A stretch of 64,000 nt of DNA. Source: Patella vulgata (Eukaryota; Mollusca; Gastropoda; Patellidae). Both the position numbers and the translations under genes were made by a program. The stretch lies in assembly GCF_932274485.2 (NCBI RefSeq), contig NC_065883.2, positions 60,803,210-60,867,209 on the forward strand. The letters run 5' to 3'. Below the pieces are notes generated by a model that had not been told where the DNA came from, searched no databases, and saw only the letters and a list, made by a program, of their open reading frames with translations. This document shows positions 37,900 to 49,605 of the stretch, in pieces; position 1 is the stretch's first letter, and every line of letters starts with the position of its first letter.

Positions 37900-38132
37900 A
37901 GAGAGAAGGGGAGGGGTTAACGTCCACTCGACACAAACTAGGTCATTTCGGGACTAACTCTGTTCAGTTGTATTTCATTAATTCGCTTAGCAGTGGGGCG
38001 AAACCGGAGTACCCGAAAAAAAAAACCCCACGAGGTTGTCACGTACAACCGGGAATCGAAACCACGCCAGATGACTCAATGACATACCCTAGCGTACGTG
38101 CTAACCATTCGGCCATTCAACCCCCCCCCCCC
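37868..38132 (-). mobile_element. SINE family A, internally deleted, head retained
   Basis: (GA)n, GTTAACGTCCACTCGACAC, TTCATTAATTCGCTTAGCAG (lacking the GCGCGTAGGGG block), GAAACCGGAGTACC, GGGAATCGAAACCACG (box B) and CTAACCATTCGGCC (box A), then a C run. Confidence 0.9.
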
Positions 38133-38154
38133 GTAAATAAATATTTATACAATG

Positions 38155-38655
38155 TAATACCTGATAATACAAAACTACAACAAAAGTATAGTGATATACG
38201 ATTTTCTAATTGAAGAAACATGGTAATGTACTGCCTAGTGTACGACCAGACTAATTAAAACAAGTATACTAGTTTAGTATAATGCTTGTAATGTAGTGTA
38301 CAAAACTGCAACAAAAATATAGCGATGTGAAGTGTTATGGTTGAACAATCATGTACTCACTAGTGTGCGACATGACCTATAAAAATACATGCTATAATGT
38401 AGTTATATTTAACGTACAGTTACTACTTCTAATTAAATAAGCATGTACTGTCTAATGTACGACATGACCCATAAATATGCATGCTGTAATGTAGTCATAT
38501 TTAACGTACTTCTAATTAAATAAACATATACTGCCTAGTGTGCGACCCATTAAATACGTGATATATCGGCGTTATGTTACCGTATAGATGTTCTATTTAA
38601 TTAGGCATGTACTGCCTAGTGTATGACTCTATGCAAGCTTTTATGTCTAGTGTAC
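38155..38655. repeat. Degenerate tandem repeat, about 100 bp unit
   Basis: Four to five copies of a unit with CATGTACTGCCTAGTGTACG, CATGCTATAATGTAGT and TATTTAACGTAC. Copies are diverged and variably truncated. Confidence 0.75.
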
Positions 38656-38707
38656 AGTTACTAAAGGAAACACACAATAGTAGTAAACGCCCACAATAAT
38701 GTATAAG

Positions 38708-38915
38708 TGAAATGAAATGAAATGGGGTTTAGTGGCCTACTTTTCTGCACTGACTGGGCTAATGGGGACGCCACACAGTTTGCTATGAAGGAAATAGCGG
38801 CCGGACACAAGCATTTCGACCTATACTCTTCGTCGAATTCAAACCGCCTAATGTGCTTTGATTTGTACACTGATCTTTGATTTGTTCGTCCCATCCAAAC
38901 AACTAGACACTGTTT
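38708..38915 (-). mobile_element. SINE family B, 5'-truncated
   Basis: GAAATGGGGTTTAGTGGCC, CTGACTGGGCTAATGGGGAC, TGCTATGAAGGAAATAGC, ATACTCTTCGTCGAATTC, TTCGTCCCATCC. Headless and moderately diverged. Confidence 0.85.
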
Positions 38916-38978
38916 CTTGGACATACCATTTGAAACCGAGATCTTCTGGTTAGTGTGTCAGTGCCGAACTCAGCGAAA

Positions 38979-39109
38979 CACAGTTGCTCTCTAAAGCTAA
39001 AGAAGAATTCAATGTTCTTCAAAGGACCAGCATGCCATATCACGCACTATGCATGGACCACAGTTGCTCTCTAAAGCTAAAGACTGGCATATATCATGCA
39101 CTATGCATG
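38979..39109. repeat. Two-copy tandem duplication (80 bp)
   Basis: CACAGTTGCTCTCTAAAGC appears at 38979 and 39059, each followed downstream by a CACTATGCATGG block. The second copy carries a short deletion. Confidence 0.85.
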
Positions 39110-39994
39110 GCACCACACGACATTTTTTCATTTTATCGAAATTTATCCCTTGCCATAGCAAAATATTTTAATTTCTTGTTTTTAAAATACGGATATATTT
39201 GTTACAAAGTCTCATTACATTGATGGCATATGTGCATTTAAATTCTAATATATATTTTTCAAAAAATACTTATCCTTCATATTTTTTTTTCAGGATGGGC
39301 TAATCGGTTATTTCATCGAGCGATGACATTTGTTGGAATATCTAAAATCGATGTCGGCGAACCTTCACTTAATTTATACTTACAAACATGTTTTTCTTTT
39401 TTAAAAAGAATTTACATAAAGTTTTTTTTTCAATTTATCTAACAAAAAAGGGATCTTGGATTTAAATTTGTAATTATAATTCCATAAAACATATTCTCTC
39501 AAGTCTTTCTTGCAATATTTTACCATATATTTTTTAACAAGTTGACTTTTAAAAATGACAGTTTTAGGAGAAAATTGTTCTCACCGACCAATTAAAGTTA
39601 GATTTGTAACAATAGAGGAAAATGACTTATCTTGTAAACAAATAGATTAGGGAAGATTAGCACAGCTTCTGTTGTTAAAAACAGGACATTAATTATATTA
39701 TAATTATCGATTGCATGACATTTTTATTTACCATTTTTATCTGATGTCGTTACAGCATCAAAAATATCACACTTTTGGAAGTGAAAAACGTCTCTACTGT
39801 ATTTGATAACTTACAAGTTTTGGACAAAAAAAATAATTTTTTTAAAGACTGGGATTACTAGACTGATTATAAAGGTGGAAACTTTTTTTTACTTTCAGAC
39901 ATAATTTTCTTAGTTTTTTTTTAAAAAAAAAAACATCTTCTTAATATCAAACAAATTTGTCTTCTCTAAATTTATTTTTTTTTTTAAAAAAAAA
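39110..39994. other. No gene seen
   Basis: Very AT-rich with several A or T homopolymers; no exon or SINE recognised. Confidence 0.45.
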
Positions 39995-40215
39995 CAACCC
40001 AACAAATTAGTTCAATTCTTAGTTTTAACCAAAATTTCATTTAATGTTTAGGTTAATTCTTAGTTTTAAACACAATTTAGGTTAATTCTTAGTTTTTTGG
40101 GTTAATTCTACGTTTTAAACACAATTTAGATTAGTTCTTAGTACTAAACACAATTTAGGTTAATTCTTGGTTTAAAACATACAATGTAGTTTAACTCTTA
40201 TTAGTTTTAAGCACG
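39995..40215. repeat. Degenerate minisatellite, about 30-40 bp unit
   Basis: Five to six copies of TTAGGTTAATTCTTAGTTTT, then AAACACAAT, with indels. Confidence 0.8.
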
Positions 40216-41922
40216 ATATATTTAAATCCTTTACACGGCAGAGTTAAGACCATAGCCAAACAAGATGACTATATTAAGCAACGTGTTGGTTGGCCTAAAG
40301 ATTATTAAAACCCATCATAATTTTAACTGAAATTAGGATGCTCTATAGTTATTAATTGAAGACTGCTATTTTTATTCAGGTTGTTTTAACAATTCTAAAA
40401 CCCTTTCTACACATGACAATCCGTGTACAATTCAGGTCCATTCTTCAAACATTTTGTTTCAGGGCTAGGATTTGTTTAAGTAATTTGTAAAAAAAAGTTT
40501 GTATTAAGTAACACAGTAGGGGCACAAAAAAGTATTATTTTGGATAGTGTTGGCACTTTGAAAACCCTCGTTATTATTCTTAAAAAGAAAACCCTCAAAT
40601 CCCATATAATTTCAACACATTATTATAAAAACATGCATATGTAAAACATCCCATCTATCAGAAAAAAATCCAAATACTAATTATGATTTTAAATTATTCT
40701 CCTGTACGTTAACGTATACCTGGTTTTCTGTGTGGAAAGCTATGTATATCAAAATATGAACTATTCGTACACAGCATATAATTTGTTGATTTATCTAGAA
40801 AACGTATTTTATTTGAACCTTAGGGTGCACATTATCCCGTTCGTCACAGGGTTCATTTTTGTTTTTGGAAAGATTAGATACAAATCAAACATTTGACACC
40901 AATTTTGAACGTTGACACAATAGGCAAAGTTGTCTGTTTTATATATTAATTTATTTAAACATGCCTATTGCAGGTCTTTCTTTAGGCCTGAAATGTTATC
41001 TAAATAATTAATTAGACATTAATTAACTTATCTAGACCATAATCAACTCTAGATGGCATCGCTAGCCTGTGATCATTAGTGGATTATGAGCCGATTTACA
41101 GCATAACTTTTCCTTCACGATTTAACGATTAAATGGATAATCGAGACTATGCTGTTTATCGTACTGACTTTAGTAATGATGATCAAGGCTAGCCGGAAAT
41201 TACAACTGCTTAGTTCTCTATCAATTTGAATGAAATTTCCAGCAAATTACCTTACATTATCTAGTTTTTAACTATTATAGTGAGAACTGCCAACTCGTTA
41301 TCAAATCTCCCACAATGTATCTTTAATATTATATTAGAACATTGTCCATATTTTTTAAAATAGAATCATGCATGAAGTTTCGTTTCGTAATTTTCGCCAG
41401 CCCATATTTACAGACCACGGGGAACGCCCTTTTTATGTAACTCACAAAATGTGGCGTATGCCATAGTTTATTAACAGCCCGGCAATGTAGATTTAAGGGT
41501 ACGATAAATAATAATGTACGTAAACTAAGAGGATTGACAATTACACAGCAGTATTATCGACACTGGGAGCGTAAAAAAATAACCACGACTCTATTTATCA
41601 ATGACATTATTTTTGCACACGATGCGTTTTGTTCATTTACAGTTTCCGTATTATGGAGGTTACCTCTACTCTTATAGGGTGATTCGAAAGTTTCGAGATC
41701 ACCATTGTGACATCAATGGCGCGTCGGAAAATGGAGATGACATCAACGGCAAAGAAAATGTCAGAAATCAAATTTTCCTGATTCTAACCGCCCGGATGCT
41801 TGAGTGAATATCTTTAAAATAATATTAATTCAACTTTATTTGTAAACATTATCTGTTATTATTCATCCTAGTATGAAACAGCATAAATTGATTCAAGATT
41901 AGCGAGCCATCCTTTGATGCCT
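40216..41922. other. No gene seen; homeodomain-site-rich part at 41000-41190
   Basis: No exon. At 41005-41025 three TAATTA cores lie within 21 bp. They are followed by GTGGATTATGAG and ATGGATAATCG (K50-type homeodomain-like cores) in a stretch of higher complexity up to about 41190. Enhancer function is only a guess, since TAATTA is frequent by chance in such AT-rich DNA. Confidence 0.3.
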
Positions 41923-42287
41923 GGCTTTATTGCAAAAATGAAATGAAATGAAATGGAGTTTAACGTCCTACTGTTCTGCTCCTAACCTGGGCTAATGAAG
42001 ACGGGCATACGCCATACAGTGTGCTATGAGGGAAATTTTGCCCGGACAGCGGCACTACGGCCTACTCTTATATCGAATTCCAACTGCCAAGGGATCTTTT
42101 ACGTGCACGCCAATGTGTACACGGGACCTCGGTTTTTCGTCCCATCCGAACGACTAGACAGCTTTCCTTGTCAGCCCCTCCGTCCTGCATCACTGACAAG
42201 GGAGAACCACGCCGGAAAATCTGGATGAACTTTCTCGGCCAATGCAGGGATCGAACACCCGACCTCCAGGCTAGCGGCTTTATTGCA
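41923..42287 (-). mobile_element. SINE family B, nearly full length with perfect TSD
   Basis: The (AAATG)n tail is followed by GAGTTTAACGTCCTACTG, the complete body, and antisense box B (GGGATCGAACACCC), ending CTCCAGGCTAGC inside the tRNA head. It is flanked by a perfect 12-bp duplication GGCTTTATTGCA at 41923-41934 and 42276-42287. Little divergence from the other best copies suggests a recent insertion. Confidence 0.93.
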
Positions 42288-42317
42288 CGTAAGCTTATAA
42301 ATATATATTAATAAAGA

Positions 42318-42344
42318 GGAGCCGCGGTGGCTCAGTGAGTAATA
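42318..42344 (+). mobile_element. SINE family B head fragment
   Basis: GCCGCGGTGGCTCAGTGAGT only (box A region), 30 bp beyond the previous copy and in opposite orientation. Confidence 0.6.
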
Positions 42345-42700
42345 TATCTTTACTTTCATAACCCGTAAAGTAGCGCACAAATTCTTAAACCAATTTATAT
42401 TGCTTTCAAAAAATATATCAATTTGTTTGATTTTCTCATAAAACTGCCAATTCGTGTTTTGAAGAAATAAAAATATTTTGAAACTGACATCTGATCGATC
42501 AAGAAAAATCACGACTTAGGACTAAATTTGTCCTCGAGATATGGAAACAAGAACATAAAAGACTAATTGCGCTCACGCTTCTTCAATCATGAAATTTAAA
42601 ATTTGATTAATTACGTTGAGGATGTATCAATTATACATTTTAACATTTAGTGCAAAATTCTTTGTGAAATCGCTAGTCCACTTGATCTTATTTAAAACAC

Positions 42701-43044
42701 GAGTCGCGGTGGCTGAGTGAGTAAGAGATTGGCTCGCTAAATTGGAGCAGCGTATAAGACGTTGGCTGGCAAGGGAAACCTATAGTCGTTCGGATGAGAC
42801 GAAAAACCGATGTCCCGTTTACACATGATGTTGATATGCACAGAAAAGATACTTTGGTATAGTTGGAATTACACAAAGAGCAGATGGAAGCGCCAATTTC
42901 CCGGGCGTGTGTCATGCGGTATGCAATAGGGGAAACAGCGGCGCTACAGCCTACTCTTCAGTGGAATTTCTCGACCAACACCGGGATTGACCCACCGGAC
43001 GCCCTTGTTAGTGAGTGAGCGACTTACTCGCTGAACCACCGCAG
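42701..43044. mobile_element. Inverted pair of SINE family B copies
   Basis: Sense half at 42701 to about 42893 starts with head GTCGCGGTGGCTGAGTGAGT and continues through CTATAGTCGTTCGGATGAG. Antisense half at about 42901-43044 ends with the inverse head GACTTACTCGCTGAACCACC. Both lack the 3' tail and the antisense half lacks its middle. The tRNA heads form the two outer ends, giving the whole the look of a foldback unit. Confidence 0.82.
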
Positions 43045-43215
43045 TTTCACTTTCAGTTCAATGAATATTTATACCTGCTTATAAAAAACAAATAAGGTAA
43101 ACAGTTTAAGCTGTAGTAACTGAACAAAGGTAATGTTTTTAGAATCTATTCATCAACTTCTTGAACCCCTTCCCTATTCAACGTGGCGTACAATTTTAAT
43201 TCTACAAGAATCGGC
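43045..43215. other. No feature seen
   Basis: Short AT-rich spacer between SINE copies. Confidence 0.4.
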
Positions 43216-43272
43216 AATGAAATGGGGTTTAACGTCCTACTTTTCTGCATTGACTGGACTAATGAAGACGGG
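43216..43272 (-). mobile_element. SINE family B, 3' fragment
   Basis: AATGAAATGGGGTTTAACG, TCCTACTTTTCTGC, GACTAATGAAGACGGG; truncated after about 57 bp. Confidence 0.8.
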
Positions 43273-43894
43273 AAGAATTGGCATTGGGATTCCTATAAAG
43301 TTGTAACGTTTCTCCATTATACAACCAAATCTAGCCTGTAGGTCTGTGTTTATAATGAACGATTGCATAGAGAATGGGTAATAAACATTTCTTCACCGTG
43401 TAAACTAAAACGCTTAAATAGTTTATAGTGTGAACTATCTCACAACACCTCATCTAGTTTCAACTCTCTGACTTTATATTATTCTCCCTGTCACACCACT
43501 AAGTCTGCCGGAGTCTTGTTTAAGAGAATTTTATGGCGAGTTGAAACCCCTACTGGTCTAATCGGGGTTATACTATTACCTCGTGAAACGAAATAAGGTG
43601 AATTGGTGGCTCGAGCTATTGTCTAGTTTAAACCAGTATTGGTTAATATATTCGTCATAGCAATCGTTAAGGTCGTATATAGTATATATCATGTTTCATT
43701 TCATATAGATCTAAATCGCTTTAACAAGCTTAAAGTCGCGGAGTGCGTTAAATCGGCGGTCGTATAAATCCATTCACTATCAATGTAAACAACTCATTTT
43801 CTTCACTCAAGATTACCAAGCTGGAACAATCAGTGTCTCGTGAGAGTCCACCAGCACTCTTTTTCAATACACAGCACTTGATTAGATATATAAG
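43273..43894. other. No gene seen
   Basis: AT-rich with no recognised repeat. Confidence 0.4.
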
Positions 43895-44136
43895 GAAGAG
43901 TCAGAAATGGGGTTTAACGTCCATTCGACACAAACCTGGTCATTTTGGGTCTAACATATGGTTCAAATTGGTGGCAATAATTCGCTTGTGCGTACGGGTC
44001 TTTAGCTGTAGGGGGAAGCAGGAGTAGCCGGATAACACCCACGAGGTTGGACAGACGATCATTCTCCTTGTCACGTACAAGCGGAGAAGGGAAATCAACC
44101 GTTAAACCATACGGCCTCCCTACCACCCTACCCCCG
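43895..44136 (-). mobile_element. SINE family A, diverged
   Basis: AAATGGGGTTTAACGTCCA, TAATTCGCTTGTGCGTACGG, ACGAGGTTGGACAGACGATC. Box B is eroded and the box A end reads TTAAACCATACGGCC. The GA tail is reduced to a few bases. Confidence 0.87.
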
Positions 44137-45669
44137 CCTCAGATTTACCCAAATTTATATGGAATATAGCTTATGAGCCATGTATATAGGTCTACTGTGA
44201 TACACTGGTCAATATTCTTTGGAACACAATTACGGCTTATTGCTAAGCGACGTTTCGACAAAGCTTCTCTAGCTTTGCTGTATATTGACAGGACCGTTAC
44301 CATATAGACTTGGGATGTTTAAGGGGCAAAAGGCTACAGCTGGGTGTCCTGATATCATCCAATGTAGAATCTAGTACTAAGGAATGACTGAATTAGACAA
44401 GTGTAAGGGTTTGTGTTAATTATTTTTTGTCATGAAACAACCGCTTTGCTGGCTGTGAAGGGCCTTCCATAACAGTTTAATCTTTAGGGCCGCACTGATC
44501 AAGGGTAAAGACTTCACAGGCGGTTTTGACGATCAAAAGTTTTAAAAATATAAACTATTTTCATGCTAATGAACAGTATTATCAGTTCTGTCATTGATTC
44601 TACTAGTGACAATTTTATGGATACTTTCTTTATATTAGATATTACAATAATTTGTATATTTTATATGACCGCCTTCCCCAATTTACAGATGTCCCCACCT
44701 CCTTCACCCCTAAATAAATACCCCCCCCCCTCCACACTACATATAAAACAGAAAATCATATAATATAACATACGATATCATATACATTTATTTACTTTTG
44801 TATCAAATTCATATCACAGTAAAAATAATAACGTTCATAACAATAGTGATGACCATAATGACTTGGCTGAAGAAACACAAATTTAACGTAGAACAAGACA
44901 CATATTATGGTAACATTACAATACTATTAAAACACAAAACATAATGATATATAGCACCAAATAGAACCAGAGGGGGAGGGGGTTAATTTCCATACAACGG
45001 TCAACAGACGATAATTTTACAACGAGACTTTGAAACAAGAGACGAAGTTGATGCATAAAAATGTTAGAAAAAACGTATACAATTTTTGTATATCTAAAGA
45101 GAGAAAAAAATTGAGCTATCTCTAATTGCCTTTTTTGTATGTTGAGCAATATGACTACGTGCATTATTTTCTAATGAAACATTCGAACACTTTATTTTTT
45201 GTGCAATATGATGAATGGGGAAGTCTTTGACAAACGTTTATCGCAAAAATACATCTTAAATATATACAATATATAATATACATATAATATATAGCTTACA
45301 CAACTTCAATAACATTTTCAACAAGTTTATGTTTTCATACAGAAATTCCTTAAGTGATATAAAAAACGATAAGTGTTTCGTTATTTAAAATGTGATAGCT
45401 TTCATGTGGTGACTTCAATAATGTCTGTCATTCATTTGAACTGAACCAAAGAGACAACTGAGTTTAATCTAGTCATTGGTGATGACTATCTTGTACAATT
45501 TACATATTATTATTAATATACATAATACATAATTCATATCAAAACTTAAGATGATATGGCTTCATTGTGTGTTTTTCTATTAATAAAAATGAGTTGTTCT
45601 AAAATAGGTTAACAAAAAATAATAAAGAATACATATATTTGAGCAATGGACGGAAAAAGAACACAAAGC
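44137..45669. other. No other gene; likely en-B 3' flank
   Basis: AT-rich sequence downstream of en-B. It includes a C run near 44720 and TTTATT at 45191-45196, a distal polyadenylation candidate for the minus strand. The last kilobase before en-B could be its 3' UTR. Confidence 0.35.
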
Positions 45670-45675
45670 TTTAAT
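45670..45675 (-). terminator. Candidate poly(A) signal of en-B
   Basis: ATTAAA on the minus strand about 220 bases after the en-B stop codon. No AATAAA is present nearer. This is weak evidence, because such hexamers are common in AT-rich DNA. Confidence 0.25.
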
Positions 45676-45891
45676 TAAATCGTCACCGAAATTGTCTTGG
45701 ATTAGATAGAACACCATTTTTGATAACGATTAACACACGAAACGACAACGTCACAATATAACGAGTTCATTTGTTCATTCTCGCAAAAATAAAGCGTAAT
45801 ATACACCAAAATTATTATTTTTTTTGTTTTTTTGAGAATTTGAGCATATCTCTTTTAAGTTAATATAATCGTCGCCTATCTCTCCAACATC

Positions 45892-47377
45892 TCACATGTC
45901 TAAGCTATCACTGTCATCTACAATGACCGTGTTGTGATTGTATAGTCCTTCCGACATCAATTTCAGGGCCAGGGGATTCGTGGTTCCAGTGGCTTTTTTC
46001 AACTTGGCGCGTTTGTTCTGAAACCAGATTTTAACCTGAGATTCATGGAGACCGAGCTCATTTGCCAAGTGTTGTCGTCGTGTTTCTGTGAGATAACGGT
46101 TTTCGTCGAATTCGTGTTTTAATCGCTGCAGCTGATCGTTTGTGAAGGCCGTTCGGGGTCGCTTGTCCACTTCAGATTGTTTCTTTCTTGGTTTTCTACA
46201 TCTAGGACCTGAATAAAATATAATTGAAATACTATAAGTCAAAACTAATATCGTATCTAAATTGCAAATTCATTCGTATACGCCCGAACTACAGAAGTAC
46301 TAACATAAAGTAAAAAAAGGGCGTTCTAAAATTTTAAAATGTCTAAGTCATAATATAAGCGTATCCGTATACCTAAAATCTTAAATTTGTTAAGTCATAA
46401 CAAACGCGTACCCACAATTTCGTAAGTCATATAACAAATATTATCTGGTAAGTCATACATCAAATTTTAAATTTCGAAAGTCATAACAAATAACGTTCCT
46501 ATATTTTAGTATTGATCTTTATCTCATAGCGAATTGCATTAAATAAATTTGATTACAAACTTCTTTTGTGTGAAAACAAATTATGATATCAAAATATATC
46601 CTGAGTCATCGCGTTAAAGTAAGCAAGTTGCACCTTTTCTAACCAAAACTATTCATTGTACAGGCACATCACATACCTCGAGGCATTTCCTCATTGTGTC
46701 TTATTACTATTTATACTTTCTTTGTTTATTTTGAAATCGAACACAAAAATATTTCTTTAAAAGATAACTACGTTATATGTATTCTATATTTGTCGATATT
46801 GTAGCATATGTTTCCGGGTTTTAATCTAATATATTGTAATATGTAATTGGTAGATATATAAATAACATAAGTTTCATAGATTGTTATTATTTAATAAGAA
46901 TTCGCATAGATGCTTTAAGAGACATTTATACGCAACAAAACTGTAAAACATCTACGAATGCAATAAATCACTAGACTGTTTCAGAATATTCATCCGATTA
47001 CGAAACTAGAAATTTCTTTTTTTAAGATTTTTAGTTTTCAAATACATGTACATTTTTAAAACAATGAAGGTCTTACCTGATGATGGTCTGTCTGAATAAC
47101 GGGTACAAAACACCCAAGCGGGCCATAATTCAGCTGTCTTTTTTTCTTCTGTAGATGCAGGTTTACTCGATGTTTCTGTCCTCACTTTCGTAGATCCTAA
47201 GTTAGGCAATCTGACGGGAGTCTGCGGTATCAAAGGCGCTAATTTGCGTCTCTTGCAGCCGAACTCCGGTTTCAGAATTTCTGCTATGGAAAAGTTAGTA
47301 ATTTTCCGATATGAGATTTCATCGTCGCTGGAATTTGGAGAGTGAGTTTCTCTCTTGATTTGTATTTCCACAACCAT
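45892..47377 (-). CDS. en: engrailed paralogue en-B, complete (two exons)
   Basis: Engrailed-class homeodomain transcription factor, a nuclear repressor and selector. CDS is 47377-47077 joined to 46208-45892, giving 205 residues. The ATG at 47377 has AAA before and G after, and an in-frame TGA lies upstream at 47413 with no other ATG between. EH1 is [14 protein letters not shown] (27-40). EH2 is [18 protein letters not shown] (84-101). Donor G|GTAAGA and acceptor TTCAG|GT restore the Gly codon of SSG-PR, the usual engrailed junction. EH3 is [10 protein letters not shown] (102-111). The homeodomain (115-174) has WFQNKR with Gln50 and Asn51. EH5 is [15 protein letters not shown] (178-192), followed by an acidic tail VDDSDSLDM. 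The protein is short for the family because linkers are compact. No defect is seen. Identification is very firm. Confidence 0.97.
46209..47076 (-). other. en-B intron (868 bp)
   Basis: Starts GTAAGA, ends TTATTCAG; interrupts a codon after its first base, between EH2 and EH3. AT-rich, with no SINE and no extra exon. Several GTCATAACAAA-like short repeats occur at about 46340-46490 on the plus strand. Confidence 0.93.
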
Positions 47378-47483
47378 TTTAATTCGATGAGTACACAATG
47401 TGTTGTTGTTTCAGAAAAGATTCAATACCTTTTTGACGATTCTAACACACGTTCGTTGATGATATAGCACGCGCTTTACGATG

Positions 47484-47532
47484 AGGCGGGACTTAACCGT
47501 TTGACGTCAAAAGAACATCGTCCAATGAGATG
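47484..47532 (-). promoter_or_regulatory. en-B proximal promoter module
   Basis: In the gene's direction: CATCTCATTGG (inverted CCAAT box, 47522-47526), TGACGTCA (full palindromic CRE, 47502-47509) and TCCCGCCT (47484-47491). It begins 107 bp upstream of the ATG. Order and spacing match the en-A module, including the ATGT that follows ATTGG in both. A second ATTGG and a GGCGGGGCC GC box lie within the next 45 bp upstream. Confidence 0.65.
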
Positions 47533-49605
47533 AGGGTTAATAATATTGGCTAATGGCCCCGCCTTGAGGCAATGTAAGTAATCGAGATGGCTACCAGTTT
47601 TCTCTACCAGGCAAAACGTTGGAGATAAATTAATTCAGTGTTGATCATCTGTCGCGCTCATTAACTAAAACTATAATTGCTTAACGAGCTATCTATCAAT
47701 TTAAACCGATCAGGACTTTGAAGCAATCATTACACAAAAGGCACCTAAGGGAATGTGTATATCGTACCTGGTCCTTTAGGGGATTATAGACAATTTCTTA
47801 TATAGAGATTACGATTCGCTTCAACAGTTCAGGTAGAGCAAGGTGTGGGAACCAGGCTCTTGATTGCCTCTCATTCAGACACCCAAAATAATATCATAAC
47901 CTTAACTTCCTTAAAGTCAACAAGGTGTTATGCAGTTTATTAATAATCAAGATCATCATAATCATATCTGTCAATTTCTAACACGTCCATTAACTGACAG
48001 ATAAACATGTAGATTACTGTTATTATATCATATGTAATAATATATTAATATCAGTATCAAGTAGATATGTTCTTATTACTAATAAATCTATGTTTAAATT
48101 ACAGGTATCTATATATTTCAGACCAATTGAATATATCATTAATTGGCATAATAATAATTAATATCTGTCTAATTAAGACCGAGATTTATTTATTTTTGGT
48201 TTAATTACTAATATAAAAACACTATACAGTTTATACCATAATAATCTACAAAAAATATAGAGGAATCAAATAAGACTTAATCCCTAATTAGATACATTTT
48301 GGATACATCAATGAGTTCTTTAATACAGCATGTATAGTTTGTGTTATATAAGTTCACTATAACAATGGACGATATCTTAATATAATCAGATACATTTTAC
48401 TTTCAGTATTTGAAGCTTGTGCTTTTTTGTTCACTTAAAATAGATGGGTGATATCTAGATATAACCAAATACAGCTTGGATACATCAATGAATTATTTAA
48501 ACGTGTTTTAGAACCGTGTCTTATATAGTTCTCCAAAACAAGGGATGATATACTTAGATAAATTTTGGAGTCACTGCAATCTGCAATATACATTGAAAGA
48601 CTTGTGACTTCTTACACAAAAATGCGAGCAAATTCAAGCGGAATTTATAATTCATGTATTATATTAGATTACTATTCGTTTTCAATGGAAGACGACATAT
48701 TATATTTTACACCCCCTGTCTTTCGATTGATGAAATATTTTCGCCTTTGTTTGATCTTTACGTCGGGAAGAATTACATATTTTTAAAGTTTACAAGTTTA
48801 TGTATAAATAAGATGCTTTTGAAGATTAATTTAATTCCAGTTTAAGATTTAACCCCCTTTTGAAGCCAAGACATGCAAGGCAGTGACCTTGACGTCATAG
48901 TCCCAACCCCAATCCCGTAGGATCTTATTAATTTAAAGCAGACGTTGAAAATGAAATGTTGTGTGTAACGAGAAATATTCGCGTTTAATGTAAATAGAAA
49001 CAAAATTAACTGTGATAATATTTAAAGAAACATCAGAGAAATTAGAAGGGCAATTTGATCTGCTGCCTGTAGTTAGGAACAAATTTCAATCCAACCTTAC
49101 TGATGACCCATGCGCAATCATGGCAGTTTATTTTGGAGCATGTTCCGGTCACGCCGCCGTGCGCACGTGGCGAAAAGGCGGAGACATAACAACATTATAA
49201 TGATATATTTTACACATGTTGGGGTGATGTAGATATATATCAAGCATGTCTTGTTTTACACCGCTAATAAATACCCTGATCCTTTCACAAAAACAAATCT
49301 CAATTTAACACCGGAAATTATTTTAGAAACGAAGTCGTTGAAAGCAGATGGGCGAATTAGGAAATTCGAGTATCCCTTAACGAAGCAATTTGTTGAAATA
49401 AATAAACTTACCAATCTATCACTTACTCTTAATAACATCATAAATATCGCTTTCTTTCGACTCGATGCAGGATTAATAAGTATATTAGCCGCAAGTCGTT
49501 TTTAAAGTAACCAAGTCTCTAACTCAATATCATCCAAAGTCTTCGACATTAAAACCACTAATTATTTGTCAGTTTAAATCAACATTGATGTTGTGACCTT
49601 ACCAG
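47533..49605. other. en-B upstream flank, no gene
   Basis: No exon recognised. TAATTA/ATTAATT cores are frequent at about 48120-48190. A GC-rich spot is at 49145-49190. The open frames at 48565-48845 and 49251-49505 show no motif. Confidence 0.4.
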
